This document shows positions 1 to 7,780 of a stretch of 64,000 nt of DNA, piece after piece. How positions within the stretch are numbered: position 1 is the first letter of the stretch; every line of letters begins with the position of its first letter. The notes beneath the pieces are model-generated. The model did not search any database. It was not told the origin of the DNA and saw only the letters and a list, made by a program, of their open reading frames with translations. Source of the stretch: an uncultured Alphaproteobacteria bacterium (GTDB lineage: Bacteria; Pseudomonadota; Alphaproteobacteria; Rhodobacterales; Rhodobacteraceae); NCBI GenBank assembly GCA_902599445.1, contig CACKFK010000004.1, positions 16,551 to 80,550 of the forward strand, written 5' to 3'. The translations under genes were made by a program, and so were the position numbers.

Positions 1-2
1 TG

Positions 3-623
3 ATATTGGATAAGGGAATAAAGACATTTAGGAAAGATATAGAGAAGCAAGTAAATAGTGTCTTGAGCTCTTTTGATCGCAAAGACGAAAAACGAACTGA
101 AAGTAAGGAACTTAGTTCTGAGGTCCGAAAAAAACTAAAGGAACTGGATTCATCTTTGGAGCAATTAGAAGCAACCATAGGTATAGAAAATCTTTCCAAA
201 TCCGTAACTAAGGAGATTGCAGATTTAAAGAATTTCATTAAGGATATTAAGAAGAATAATTTTTCAGCAGAGTTTAATTCGAAAGTGTTGACATCTGACC
301 TTGGTAGTAAAGATTTAACATTAATAACTAAACAATTTCCTGACTACGCCTATGAGGCCATTAAAGAAGACTTAAAATATAATAAGCAGGATGGATTTGT
401 TAACTCGGTTATAAATAAGTTCCAATTAATTTTTGTAAAAAGATCCTTGACCCCCCAAGAAGGAAAATCTGTCGATGCTATACTGTCGCGTGCTGAAAAT
501 GCCCTGAATCGTGGAGATTTTGAACAGGTAGTTGAAGAATTAAACCAATTACCCCCGTGGGCGTCAGAAGTAATGATGGACTGGAGAAAAAGTTTTGATA
601 AATACCTGGAAGAAAAACAATAG
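3..623 (+). CDS. Mitofilin-like inner-membrane protein, C-terminal part (5' end outside window)
   Basis: The visible part (about 205 residues) begins with charged, coiled-coil-like sequence and ends in a helical C-terminus (RAENALNRGDFEQVVEELNQ) typical of the bacterial mitofilin/Mic60-like family (COG4223). In alphaproteobacteria that protein is encoded just upstream of hemY, in the hemC-hemD-mitofilin-hemY order. No membrane anchor is visible, and the reading frame is open to the window edge, so the N-terminal transmembrane part is presumably upstream; the in-frame TTG at position 6 is unlikely to be the true start. The stop lies 9 bases before hemY, so the two are probably cotranscribed. 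Family members are thought to shape membranes; that role is inferred here from family and position. Confidence 0.75.
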   Translation: MLDKGIKTFRKDIEKQVNSVLSSFDRKDEKRTESKELSSEVRKKLKELDSSLEQLEATIGIENLSKSVTKEIADLKNFIKDIKKNNFSAEFNSKVLTSDLGSKDLTLITKQFPDYAYEAIKEDLKYNKQDGFVNSVINKFQLIFVKRSLTPQEGKSVDAILSRAENALNRGDFEQVVEELNQLPPWASEVMMDWRKSFDKYLEEKQ

Positions 624-632
624 AGATTAAAG

Positions 633-2111
633 ATGATTTTCTCACTCATTAGAGGTGGTTTTATATTACTTCTGGCGGGGGGGTTAACGTATTTTTTTGT
701 TCATATAGAAAGTACACCTGGATTTCTAAGCATTGAGATAAATGAAAAGGAAGTGAAACTTTCTCTACTTATTTCAGCAATTCTTTTGGTATTTTTTGGG
801 TTTATTTTTTGGCTAATTTTAAGGACTTTAGGATTATTGGTAGCATTGGCAGATTTTCTTATGGGGAAAGAGACAGCGCTTTTAAGATTTTTCAAAAAAA
901 TTAGATATCGAAAAAGTCAGAATGCTTTAAATAATGCTGTTGTGGCCTTAGTTGAAGGGGAAAACAAGAAAGTTCTTTTGGAAACTACAAAGGCAAGATT
1001 TAATCCTGAATTTGAAAAGATAGTTAACCTGCTTGAGGCTCAGGCTGAAGAATCTTTGGGCAATAAAGTAAAGGCAGAGAAAATATATAAGAAATTATTG
1101 CCAAATAAAGATACTCGAATGTTTGCAATTAAGGGTCTAATTCGATCAAAAGTTGAAAGTGGTGATATTTCTATGGCTTTGCGACTTGCTGAAAAGGCTG
1201 TCTCATTAAAGCCAAAGAATCTTCAAGCTTTAAGTATACTTTTTAAACTTCAGTGTGATGGTGAGGACTGGGTTGGAGCAAGAAAAACATTAATAGCTCA
1301 ACAAAATGTCGAAAAGAGTACGAAGGAAATTAGATTAAGACAGGAGGCTTTAATTTTATATGCCGATGCTATCCAAAAAAGATCGGAGGGAAATACTGAC
1401 GCGGCATTAACAAAGATACGGGAATCTGTAAGAAAAAGTCCGGGTTTGGTTCCAGCAGTTTGTATTGCAAGTGAGCTCGAACAAATTACAGGTAAAATAA
1501 AGAATGCCGAAAAACTGCTCAGAGCCTGTTGGAAGATTGAACCCCATTCAGATTTAGCTAAATCATTTGCCGAACTTTTCCCGGATGAAACACCAATTGC
1601 AAGGTTGAAAAGATTTAAAGTACTTTTTAACAATTTAAGTAATAACAAAGTTGTAAAAGTGACAAAGGCAGAACTTTTTTTGGCTGCTGAAGATTTTCCA
1701 GCTGCCCGGAGAATTCTAGTCAAACTTGTAAATGAAAAACCCGACAGCCAAACCTTTATTCTAATGGCAGCGGTTGAAAAAGGATCGGGTGCCTCAGAAG
1801 AAATCATTCAAGGTTGGTTGTCTAAGGCATTTTCAGCATCAAGACCTCCGGTCTGGTTTTGTAACTCTTGTAATCACATAAGTGATTGGAAACCATTTTG
1901 TCCCCAATGCAATTGTTTTGATAGTTATATATGGGGCTTGCCTGAAACAAATAAGATTTTTTCTAAGAGTGATGCTCTTTTGCCAATGATTATTGGAGAA
2001 TCCATAGCCCCTTCCAACCCGTCAGCTAAGGAAGATATAATTTCAAACGGTAAAAAAATGGAAAAGGTAACATCCAGAGAAGAAAGGACAGATATTGCTA
2101 AAAATGAATGA
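633..2111 (+). CDS. hemY: HemY-like TPR membrane protein
   Basis: A 492-residue protein with two N-terminal transmembrane segments (about residues 5-24 and 44-67), the HemY_N arrangement, followed by a long helical TPR region (about 95-400). Near the C-terminus is a cysteine knuckle, C410-x2-C413 and C423-x2-C426 (CPQC), which is common in alphaproteobacterial HemY proteins and suggests a zinc or iron ribbon. HemY proteins sit in the inner membrane and are linked to late haem synthesis, but their molecular role is not settled. The gene follows the mitofilin-like gene by 9 bases, supporting the usual alphaproteobacterial haem neighbourhood. The ATG start has no strong ribosome binding site, which fits translational coupling. 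The last 60 or so residues are polar and probably disordered. Confidence 0.85.
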   Translation: MIFSLIRGGFILLLAGGLTYFFVHIESTPGFLSIEINEKEVKLSLLISAILLVFFGFIFWLILRTLGLLVALADFLMGKETALLRFFKKIRYRKSQNALNNAVVALVEGENKKVLLETTKARFNPEFEKIVNLLEAQAEESLGNKVKAEKIYKKLLPNKDTRMFAIKGLIRSKVESGDISMALRLAEKAVSLKPKNLQALSILFKLQCDGEDWVGARKTLIAQQNVEKSTKEIRLRQEALILYADAIQKRSEGNTDAALTKIRESVRKSPGLVPAVCIASELEQITGKIKNAEKLLRACWKIEPHSDLAKSFAELFPDETPIARLKRFKVLFNNLSNNKVVKVTKAELFLAAEDFPAARRILVKLVNEKPDSQTFILMAAVEKGSGASEEIIQGWLSKAFSASRPPVWFCNSCNHISDWKPFCPQCNCFDSYIWGLPETNKIFSKSDALLPMIIGESIAPSNPSAKEDIISNGKKMEKVTSREERTDIAKNE

Positions 2112-2126
2112 AATAAGATTCATTCA
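2105..2126. terminator. Weak AT-rich stem-loop between convergent hemY and SDR genes
   Basis: A perfect 8-bp inverted repeat (TGAATGAA / TTCATTCA) with a 6-base loop covers the stop codons of both convergent genes. It is AT-rich and lacks a clear T-run, so a bidirectional terminator role is only possible. Confidence 0.3.
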
Positions 2127-2962
2127 AAGATTTCAGGCCCAGTAGCAACATGAATTCCGCCATCTATAGGTAAAATAGCTCCTGTTACAAAGCTTCCACC
2201 CTGACCACAGAGATACAGAATTGAACTTTTAATATCATTTGGTTTTCCTATTCTTCCTATAGGTACATTTTTTGAAACGCTATGTTCATTTTCGGTCTTA
2301 CCCAAAGCAAACTCAGTCATTTTAGATAAAAAAGGTCCAGGAGCTAGTGCATTCACGGTAATTTGTTTTCTTGCAAGTTCTTTTGCTAGAATTTTAGTGA
2401 TGTGGTGAACAGCAGCTTTTGATGCAGAGTATGAATAGGGACCATCACCCAAAGCTGCTGTACCCATCACAGACCCAATATTTATAATCCTTGATGGGTG
2501 TTCAATAGTGGCTTTAGAAGCGATAACTGGAAGCAGAGATTGGGTTAAATGGAAAAGACCAGTAACATTTACTTTCATTACCCTATCCCAAGCATGGTAG
2601 GGGAAATCTCCCAAATTACTACCCCATGAAACACCTGAGTTGTTAACCAAGATATTTAAGTGTTCTTCTTTCTTTTGAAAACTATTGACTAGTTCTTCTA
2701 TCCCGCTTTCCGAACTCAAATCGCTGCAAAAATACTCTACAGGGTGTTTGGGTTTCTTGGAATTTATTTCCTCCGAGGTATTCTTAATGATCTCCAATTT
2801 TCTACTTGTTATATATACTTTTGATCCTGAAAAAGCGAGAGCCTCGGTGATTATTTTTCCAATTCCACTGCCGCCACCAGTCACGAGCGCTATTTTGTCT
2901 TCTACATTAAAAAGTTCGTTTAGAAAGTTCGTGTTTTCCATCTTTGAAACCTTACTTTTCAT
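2120..2962 (-). CDS. Short-chain dehydrogenase/reductase (SDR)
   Basis: A 280-residue classical SDR. The cofactor motif TGGGSGIG lies at residues 28-35, the NNSG motif at 107-110, the catalytic Ser at 164 and Y178-x3-K182 (YSASK) closes the active site. Family members reduce or oxidise hydroxyl or keto groups with NAD(P)H; no substrate can be read from the sequence. The start codon overlaps the stop of the AEC transporter gene by one base (TAATG), so the two are translationally coupled and may act on one metabolite. A later in-frame ATG at residue 8 is an alternative start. The C-terminal GG..VTGAILPIDGG segment is typical of 3-oxoacyl-ACP reductase/gluconate dehydrogenase-like SDRs. Confidence 0.85.
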   Translation of the reverse strand: MKSKVSKMENTNFLNELFNVEDKIALVTGGGSGIGKIITEALAFSGSKVYITSRKLEIIKNTSEEINSKKPKHPVEYFCSDLSSESGIEELVNSFQKKEEHLNILVNNSGVSWGSNLGDFPYHAWDRVMKVNVTGLFHLTQSLLPVIASKATIEHPSRIINIGSVMGTAALGDGPYSYSASKAAVHHITKILAKELARKQITVNALAPGPFLSKMTEFALGKTENEHSVSKNVPIGRIGKPNDIKSSILYLCGQGGSFVTGAILPIDGGIHVATGPEIFE

Positions 2963-3897
2963 TAATTTAGATTAAATATAAAATACAGTGTGACCGGTAC
3001 GGTGAAGGTTGAAAGTATTGTTGTCAACACTATGGCGTTTGCACTTTCTTTTTTAAAGGATCCATAATAGCCGGCAAGAACGAAAACATTGGCCGCGACA
3101 GGTAAAGAAGCACACAATATAGCGGTTTGAATCCAAACTATTTTATCTGTTGGCCATATGAAGAATATCATAACAATTAAACATGGATGTAAAATCAATT
3201 TTCCTATGGAAATTACTGCTAATTCCAATTTTTGATTTGCTGGGAATTTTAAGGTTATTGAAGCTCCTAGGGCAATTAAAGCTACCGGTGCCGCTGCACC
3301 TGAAACTGTTTCAATAAATATACCTGCTGTTGGGGCAATCTCAATCTTAAGTTGAGAAAAAAACATACCCATACATACTGCTATTAATAGAGGTTGGGAG
3401 ATTATTCTCTTTAATAAATTGTAGAATAAGTCAATAATTGATTTTTTTTGGTCAGAAATTGCTATAAAAAAAGATGAAAAGGTCAACAAAATTACGGTGT
3501 CTGCTAATAAGATTGATGCCAAAGGTAATGCGGCATCTGTTCCGAAAGCTATCAAAGACATTGGAATACCAATGTAACCATAATTGGGATAGGAAATGTT
3601 CAAACCTATCATCGTACTTCTTGGTAGGTTTGTTTTAAAAATAGCACCTAATGAGACTGTAGCAAGTATCAATAAAATAGTCGCAGCCTCATAGCAGAAT
3701 AAAAAACTAAAATCAAAAGCATCTTCATTTGGAGTTTTGGCAATATTTGCGAACAGCATTGTTGGCATCAGTATATAGAATGCAAATTTTGACAAGAAAC
3801 TAGATTTTTCTTCATCTAAGAACTTTATATGACTCAGAAATGTACCCAGAAATATGAGAGAAAAAAAAGGGGCTGTAATTTCAAATACTTGCTGCAT
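2962..3897 (-). CDS. AEC-family transporter (auxin efflux carrier type)
   Basis: A 311-residue protein made almost entirely of hydrophobic segments, about ten predicted transmembrane helices. The arrangement (N-terminal FEITAPFFSLIFLG, central helix break, IALGASI segment near residue 210) fits the bacterial AEC/malonate-malate transporter family. These carriers move organic anions across the inner membrane. Its stop codon overlaps the SDR start by one base, so it is the first gene of a two-gene unit and may import or export the SDR substrate; this is inference. Nothing odd was seen in length or frame. Confidence 0.8.
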   Translation of the reverse strand: MQQVFEITAPFFSLIFLGTFLSHIKFLDEEKSSFLSKFAFYILMPTMLFANIAKTPNEDAFDFSFLFCYEAATILLILATVSLGAIFKTNLPRSTMIGLNISYPNYGYIGIPMSLIAFGTDAALPLASILLADTVILLTFSSFFIAISDQKKSIIDLFYNLLKRIISQPLLIAVCMGMFFSQLKIEIAPTAGIFIETVSGAAAPVALIALGASITLKFPANQKLELAVISIGKLILHPCLIVMIFFIWPTDKIVWIQTAILCASLPVAANVFVLAGYYGSFKKESANAIVLTTILSTFTVPVTLYFIFNLN

Positions 3898-4032
3898 ATA
3901 AGGCTTTTTTTAGAACACAAATTAGAATCAAAATGAGGCAAAGTTAAATTTTCAGTGGAATTTTTTGAATAATAAAGCTATGCAGTCCTTAACACAAAGT
4001 AAAATATTAACTCTAACAAACAGTTGCTTTAT

Positions 4033-4518
4033 ATGTCCCCATCTAGAAAATTTGTCACTGTCGCTTTTCTAACTTTTGCATGTTTTTCGAATGGATTTGC
4101 GGAATCCGTTTCAGAGGATGAACCAAAATCTTTAACAGAGTTGTTTGAATCTCATTGGCATTACAAAGCTTTTTGGGCTATTCCAGAGATAAATACAATA
4201 AATCCAAGACTGGCTTTAAAAACTAATTCTGAAGGCATGATTATTGGAAGAAGTAGGTGTTTAGAAATAGATAATTTAGAACAGCGTAGGATTTATGATC
4301 CCCTGGCAAAGATGAAAAATGAACAACTCCATAGAGTGGCTTGTAAATCAATGAAGTTGGCGATCAAGAATATAGATTATTTGCCTATATTTGAAAAACT
4401 TGATCCCGATGAAGAAATCTTGATAAAGTTTAATTTTTCGAAAGGTGTAGTGAGTTCTTCCAAGAGTATGATTGAACCAGCCCTTGTAGATCCGGGAAAG
4501 ATCGAAAATTCTGGATAA
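4033..4518 (+). CDS. Small exported protein of unknown function
   Basis: A 161-residue protein beginning with a clear signal peptide (basic MSPSRK, hydrophobic core, likely cleavage after SNGFA). The mature part is polar, with two cysteines (in SRCLEI and VACKSM) that could form a disulfide in the periplasm. I do not recognise the family. The end (DEEILIKFNFSKGVVSSSKS) resembles a C-terminal beta-strand pair like that in TonB-C-like domains, but this is weak. The ATG at 4033 is chosen over an upstream in-frame TTG at 4024 because it gives a standard signal peptide; no good ribosome binding site is seen for either. It lies immediately upstream of tRNA-Thr. Confidence 0.65.
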   Translation: MSPSRKFVTVAFLTFACFSNGFAESVSEDEPKSLTELFESHWHYKAFWAIPEINTINPRLALKTNSEGMIIGRSRCLEIDNLEQRRIYDPLAKMKNEQLHRVACKSMKLAIKNIDYLPIFEKLDPDEEILIKFNFSKGVVSSSKSMIEPALVDPGKIENSG

Positions 4519-4548
4519 ACTGTATTTAACTTATTAAACTGAAGGAGA

Positions 4549-4624
4549 GCCGGTGTAGCTCAGCTGGTAGAGCACATCATTCGTAATGATGGGGTCGTAG
4601 GTTCAAGTCCTATCACCGGCACCA
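4549..4624 (+). tRNA. tRNA-Thr (anticodon CGT)
   Basis: The 76-base cloverleaf folds completely. A 7-bp acceptor stem (GCCGGTG/CACCGGC) encloses a D stem GCTC/GAGC, an anticodon stem CATCA/TGATG with loop TTCGTAA (anticodon CGT, reading ACG), and a T stem GTAGG/CCTAT with loop TTCAAGT. The 3' CCA is encoded. Repeat A starts 15 bases downstream, as expected for an integration hot-spot, although the tRNA 3' end itself is not repeated in the window. Confidence 0.97.
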
Positions 4625-4639
4625 GCTTTCTTTAAAAAA

Positions 4640-4703
4640 CCCAAAGAATTCTGATTGTTAACCTTTTGTGATCTAAAAGGGCAGGACAAACGGCAGGACA
4701 TTT
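4640..4703 (+). repeat. Repeat A (att-like, next to tRNA-Thr)
   Basis: Two parts. The first 34 bases (4640-4673) match repeat D at 12457-12490 in 30 of 34 positions. The last 24 bases (4680-4703), GGCAGGACAAACGGCAGGAC plus ATTT, match the ends of repeats B and C in 21 and 20 of 24 positions. The 24-mer itself contains GGCAGGACA twice at a 12-base period, like recombinase half-sites. It lies 15 bases after tRNA-Thr. Confidence 0.7.
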
Positions 4704-4903
4704 TGGGAGAAAGAAAATTAAATTCTTCATATTAGATTTGAAAGAATAAAAAGATAAGCAATAAGGTTTAGGGGCGTTTCTAATGGTTTGGAGTTGGTTT
4801 CTCAGAGGTTAGATTAGCACTAGTTTGGAATTTCATGAGACTTGGTATAGAATCTTTTGTAAAAATTTTTGTACAGTTTCTAAAAACTACCTTGAAGGAG
4901 TTT

Positions 4904-5233
4904 ATGATGTCCAAAGCAAAACTTATTAATTTTAGCACGGCTGATTTTTCTTCAAAAGCAGAGATGCAAATGAACTTCAATAACTGGACGAGCAATAGGG
5001 AAAAACACTTGCCAAAACTCAAGTCCCTGGGCATGTTGCGTTTCACAGTTCTAAGGGTTTGGAATAAAGAAGGTGCTTTTAGGTTAGGATACATATTTGA
5101 ATATAAAGATGAAGAGGCATACAAAAAGTGTCAACCAATCTGGCAGGGAATCGAAGGAGAAATTAAAAACGAGGCTCCTGTTAAAATCTTTGCCAACAGA
5201 GGGATTGTATTAGAGGATAATGATCTAACTTGA
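4904..5233 (+). CDS. Small conserved-looking protein of unknown function
   Basis: A 109-residue soluble protein. The start is set by a strong AAGGAG three bases before ATGATG at 4904; the open frame upstream of this is not needed. The pattern of alternating strands and helices, with the FRLGYIFEYKDEEAYKKC segment, resembles a small ferredoxin-like or dimeric alpha-beta barrel domain, but I do not recognise the family and assign no function. It lies alone between repeats A and B, so it may be cargo of the repeat-bounded region next to tRNA-Thr. No neighbouring gene is close enough for an operon. Confidence 0.6.
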   Translation: MMSKAKLINFSTADFSSKAEMQMNFNNWTSNREKHLPKLKSLGMLRFTVLRVWNKEGAFRLGYIFEYKDEEAYKKCQPIWQGIEGEIKNEAPVKIFANRGIVLEDNDLT

Positions 5234-5335
5234 TTTTATTTGAAGCAATTTAGAAATTTAGGCTTATGCAGGCAACATATTCTTTAATATTTCTTAATTA
5301 TAGCAACTACTACTTAGCCTACTTTTACAACAGGA

Positions 5336-5444
5336 AGAAAATCTGAAAGCATAATCTATAAGGGGCTCCTTTGGTCTTTCCCCCTTATGGGTCTTTGTGT
5401 CTGTGTATCTGTTCTTTTTGGGAAGGACAAAGGGTAGGACATTT
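5336..5444 (+). repeat. Repeat B (109-bp element with hairpin and att-like end)
   Basis: It matches repeat C (10718-10826) over 109 bases with about 11 differences and no indel. It includes a stem ATAAGGGG/CCCCTTAT (5358-5365 with 5381-5388) and ends in the 24-base core (5421-5444) that is shared with repeat A beside tRNA-Thr. Confidence 0.8.
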
Positions 5445-5525
5445 ATCATTGAAATCCTAAAGAATGCTTATAGAAGCTTTAGTATCAATTGAAGGATACA
5501 AGCTAAAGGTTGCCCTCCCGGTGCG

Positions 5526-5552
5526 CCTAAGGATCACTTAGAGTGAGTTAGG
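5526..5552 (-). terminator. Hairpin downstream of the hydrolase-like gene
   Basis: A nested inverted repeat (CCTAA..CACT-tag-AGTG..TTAGG) lies 11 bases after the minus-strand stop codon. There is no T-run on the minus strand, so it may protect the mRNA 3' end rather than terminate. Confidence 0.35.
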
Positions 5553-5563
5553 GGGAAGAAAAA

Positions 5564-7669
5564 CTAAAGCCAGAGCCAACCAAGGGCTTCGACCCCAAGA
5601 TAAATTGGGTTATCGTCTCTTTGATCAGGATACAATTCATTAATTAAGACTCTTTTTAATTCATGATATGGAATCATACAGGATTTAGTTCCTGTTTCTG
5701 ACACGGGATTAACATCAAAATAGTTGTTTTTGACAATTTCAAAATTCTTTTCATTAAGTTCAAACATTTCGTTAAGATACTGAATTCTTTCATTTTCGGA
5801 TGTTGAGTTATCATAATTTACCGAGGCAATCGCCAAGTCATAGATCACCCTATTTCTATGATTAGCCACAATTAGCTTCTCAAAATGAGGCTCATATACT
5901 TTTAGCTTGGTGCTGGCGGCAACAGCTTTCTTAATTTTTTTAAGCTTCTGCATTATATTAGGCCAATCCATTTTGGCCTTTTCAATTTGTGGAATATCTT
6001 TTTTTTCCACCTTGTTTCTGGCAAAGGGGAATTCTGTCGGAAATATTCTCAACTGACTCTCGTGGATGGTGAACATATTCTTCAAAACATACAGGATGTC
6101 GTCTGCCAGATTTATTCCAAATACAGTTGTGAGCGAATATTTATAGAATTCCTTCTCCTTCCTATCCCCTCCCCAGCCGTAGTAGGCGTGGGCAAACAAG
6201 TGAATGAAAAAACCATACCATTCGAACATATAGCCGTTTATTCCTTTCACTCCTAATTTAGCAGAACCCATGTGCTGACGGATGTCCTCTTCAAGAAATT
6301 GATTATTGGTTTCCTCATCACACCTTAATCCATTGGAACGAAAGATCCTTATCAGTCGACCAAAACAGGAAGAAACGGCATTACTTTCAGAATCTCTTCC
6401 CCAGATCCTTTTCTTACCAAAAGTGGAGGCCCATTTCTCAAACTCACTTTCTGGGACATACAAACCGGGAGCCCAGAATAAACCAACATCATCAGGAACA
6501 CTGTTCACCATTTTTTTCAGCAATTTTGTTGGTTTCTCTAAAGGAGGTTGGCGCCAGGCTCTGATACCAATTTGGCAGTTCTGATTTTCATCTCGGATTA
6601 CGTCATATAAATTGTGTAATAGCTGACTGTTAGCAACATTCTTGGCTTCTTCTGGAGTAGTAGTCTTGTCCAGATAGTTGTCATGACATTTCTTGCAATC
6701 ACAGTACCAAAATGCCTCTTCACTTTCCTCAAAATCAATTCCATCGTAACCCAGCTGAACAATTCTTCTTACAGACTTTTTAAGGTATTCAATGGAATCT
6801 GCATCACTCAAACACAGTCGATCGAAATCGTTTACATACTTGCTGCCTTTTGGCAGCTTCATACGTTTTTCCTTATATATACTTGGATAACCCCCGTTGT
6901 AGCTATTCAAACCGATATAGGCAAAGAAAGAAACACCGAGCTTGTGTCCGTATTCTATTAATTCACTTAGAAATTCTTCGTTAAGATTTGGGTGAAGATA
7001 CTCCACCATGATCCAGTTTCTACTCTCCTTGTTCCATACCTTAACTGGATAGCTTTTTAAAACTGTTTCAGGGAATTCATCAAATTCAAAAGGCCAGTAT
7101 CCATACATACACATGTTGAACTGGTTAATCTTGAAGTCAGAACAAATATTTAAATACTCGACCCACTCCTCAAACCCCCATAACTGCATATCAAATCCCA
7201 ACCTTCCATATCCCGCGTACCATCCGAAAGTATTTGATATCGAGCGTTGCTCAATAGTCGGCCAATCTTTTATTGTTAAATTATCTAGGTAATAGCCATC
7301 ACCCATTTTTTTAAAGAGTTGTTTCAGAGTTGAGAGTCCATTAACAAGACCTGATCTCTTCTCATAGAATAATTGAACTTTGTTAGATTTGATCTCCAGG
7401 AAATAGCCTTGTTTTCTAAACAATAGCCTATTTTCAGTGTCATATACTTGAAGACCTATTTTCAATTTCACAATTAGGGGGTTGTGTTCGTAATGATCAG
7501 ATTCGATAATTGTTATTTCGGGGTAATTCCATAACTTCATTTGCAGTAATTCTAGTGACTCATGTTGACTCAATATACTGGTTTCAGCTTCAAGTTTTAT
7601 ACAGTTAAACTTTCTCGTTTTTCCACTTCCTTTTCTATAAAGCTTAACTTCAGGTAACATCTGGCTCAT
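5564..7669 (-). CDS. Glycoside hydrolase-like protein (hexosaminidase/glucuronidase-type N-domain plus barrel)
   Basis: A 701-residue protein without a signal peptide. Residues about 1-130 look like the non-catalytic N-domain found in GH20 and GH67 enzymes (ending GLVNGLSTLKQLF, then a DWPTIEQR-type entry into the barrel). From about 130 to 500 it reads like a TIM barrel, with strand-end acids in DGIDFEESEE (D312, E314, E315) and a following C323-x-C325-x2-C328 cluster typical of uncharacterised barrel hydrolases, perhaps a metal site. The C-terminal 200 residues are helical. The substrate and the true catalytic acids are not evident. Lack of a signal peptide suggests cytoplasmic action on an imported oligosaccharide. 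It is divergent from the TPR-sulfotransferase gene, and both lie between repeats B and C. Confidence 0.6.
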   Translation of the reverse strand: MSQMLPEVKLYRKGSGKTRKFNCIKLEAETSILSQHESLELLQMKLWNYPEITIIESDHYEHNPLIVKLKIGLQVYDTENRLLFRKQGYFLEIKSNKVQLFYEKRSGLVNGLSTLKQLFKKMGDGYYLDNLTIKDWPTIEQRSISNTFGWYAGYGRLGFDMQLWGFEEWVEYLNICSDFKINQFNMCMYGYWPFEFDEFPETVLKSYPVKVWNKESRNWIMVEYLHPNLNEEFLSELIEYGHKLGVSFFAYIGLNSYNGGYPSIYKEKRMKLPKGSKYVNDFDRLCLSDADSIEYLKKSVRRIVQLGYDGIDFEESEEAFWYCDCKKCHDNYLDKTTTPEEAKNVANSQLLHNLYDVIRDENQNCQIGIRAWRQPPLEKPTKLLKKMVNSVPDDVGLFWAPGLYVPESEFEKWASTFGKKRIWGRDSESNAVSSCFGRLIRIFRSNGLRCDEETNNQFLEEDIRQHMGSAKLGVKGINGYMFEWYGFFIHLFAHAYYGWGGDRKEKEFYKYSLTTVFGINLADDILYVLKNMFTIHESQLRIFPTEFPFARNKVEKKDIPQIEKAKMDWPNIMQKLKKIKKAVAASTKLKVYEPHFEKLIVANHRNRVIYDLAIASVNYDNSTSENERIQYLNEMFELNEKNFEIVKNNYFDVNPVSETGTKSCMIPYHELKRVLINELYPDQRDDNPIYLGVEALGWLWL

Positions 7670-7780
7670 ATGAATCCTCTTTTTTAAAAGATTATGTAAA
7701 TTATAGCCTTACTATCATATACTATAGCCTATAAGTCATAAGGTTTATAGGGTACACGAAAGAGCGCTTAAGAGAATTTA

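Larger units (their letters stand above)
5234..5563. other. 330-base intergenic region holding repeat B
   Basis: No coding sequence was recognised. It contains repeat B (5336-5444) and, at 5526-5552, a hairpin just beyond the stop of the minus-strand hydrolase-like gene. Confidence 0.7.
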
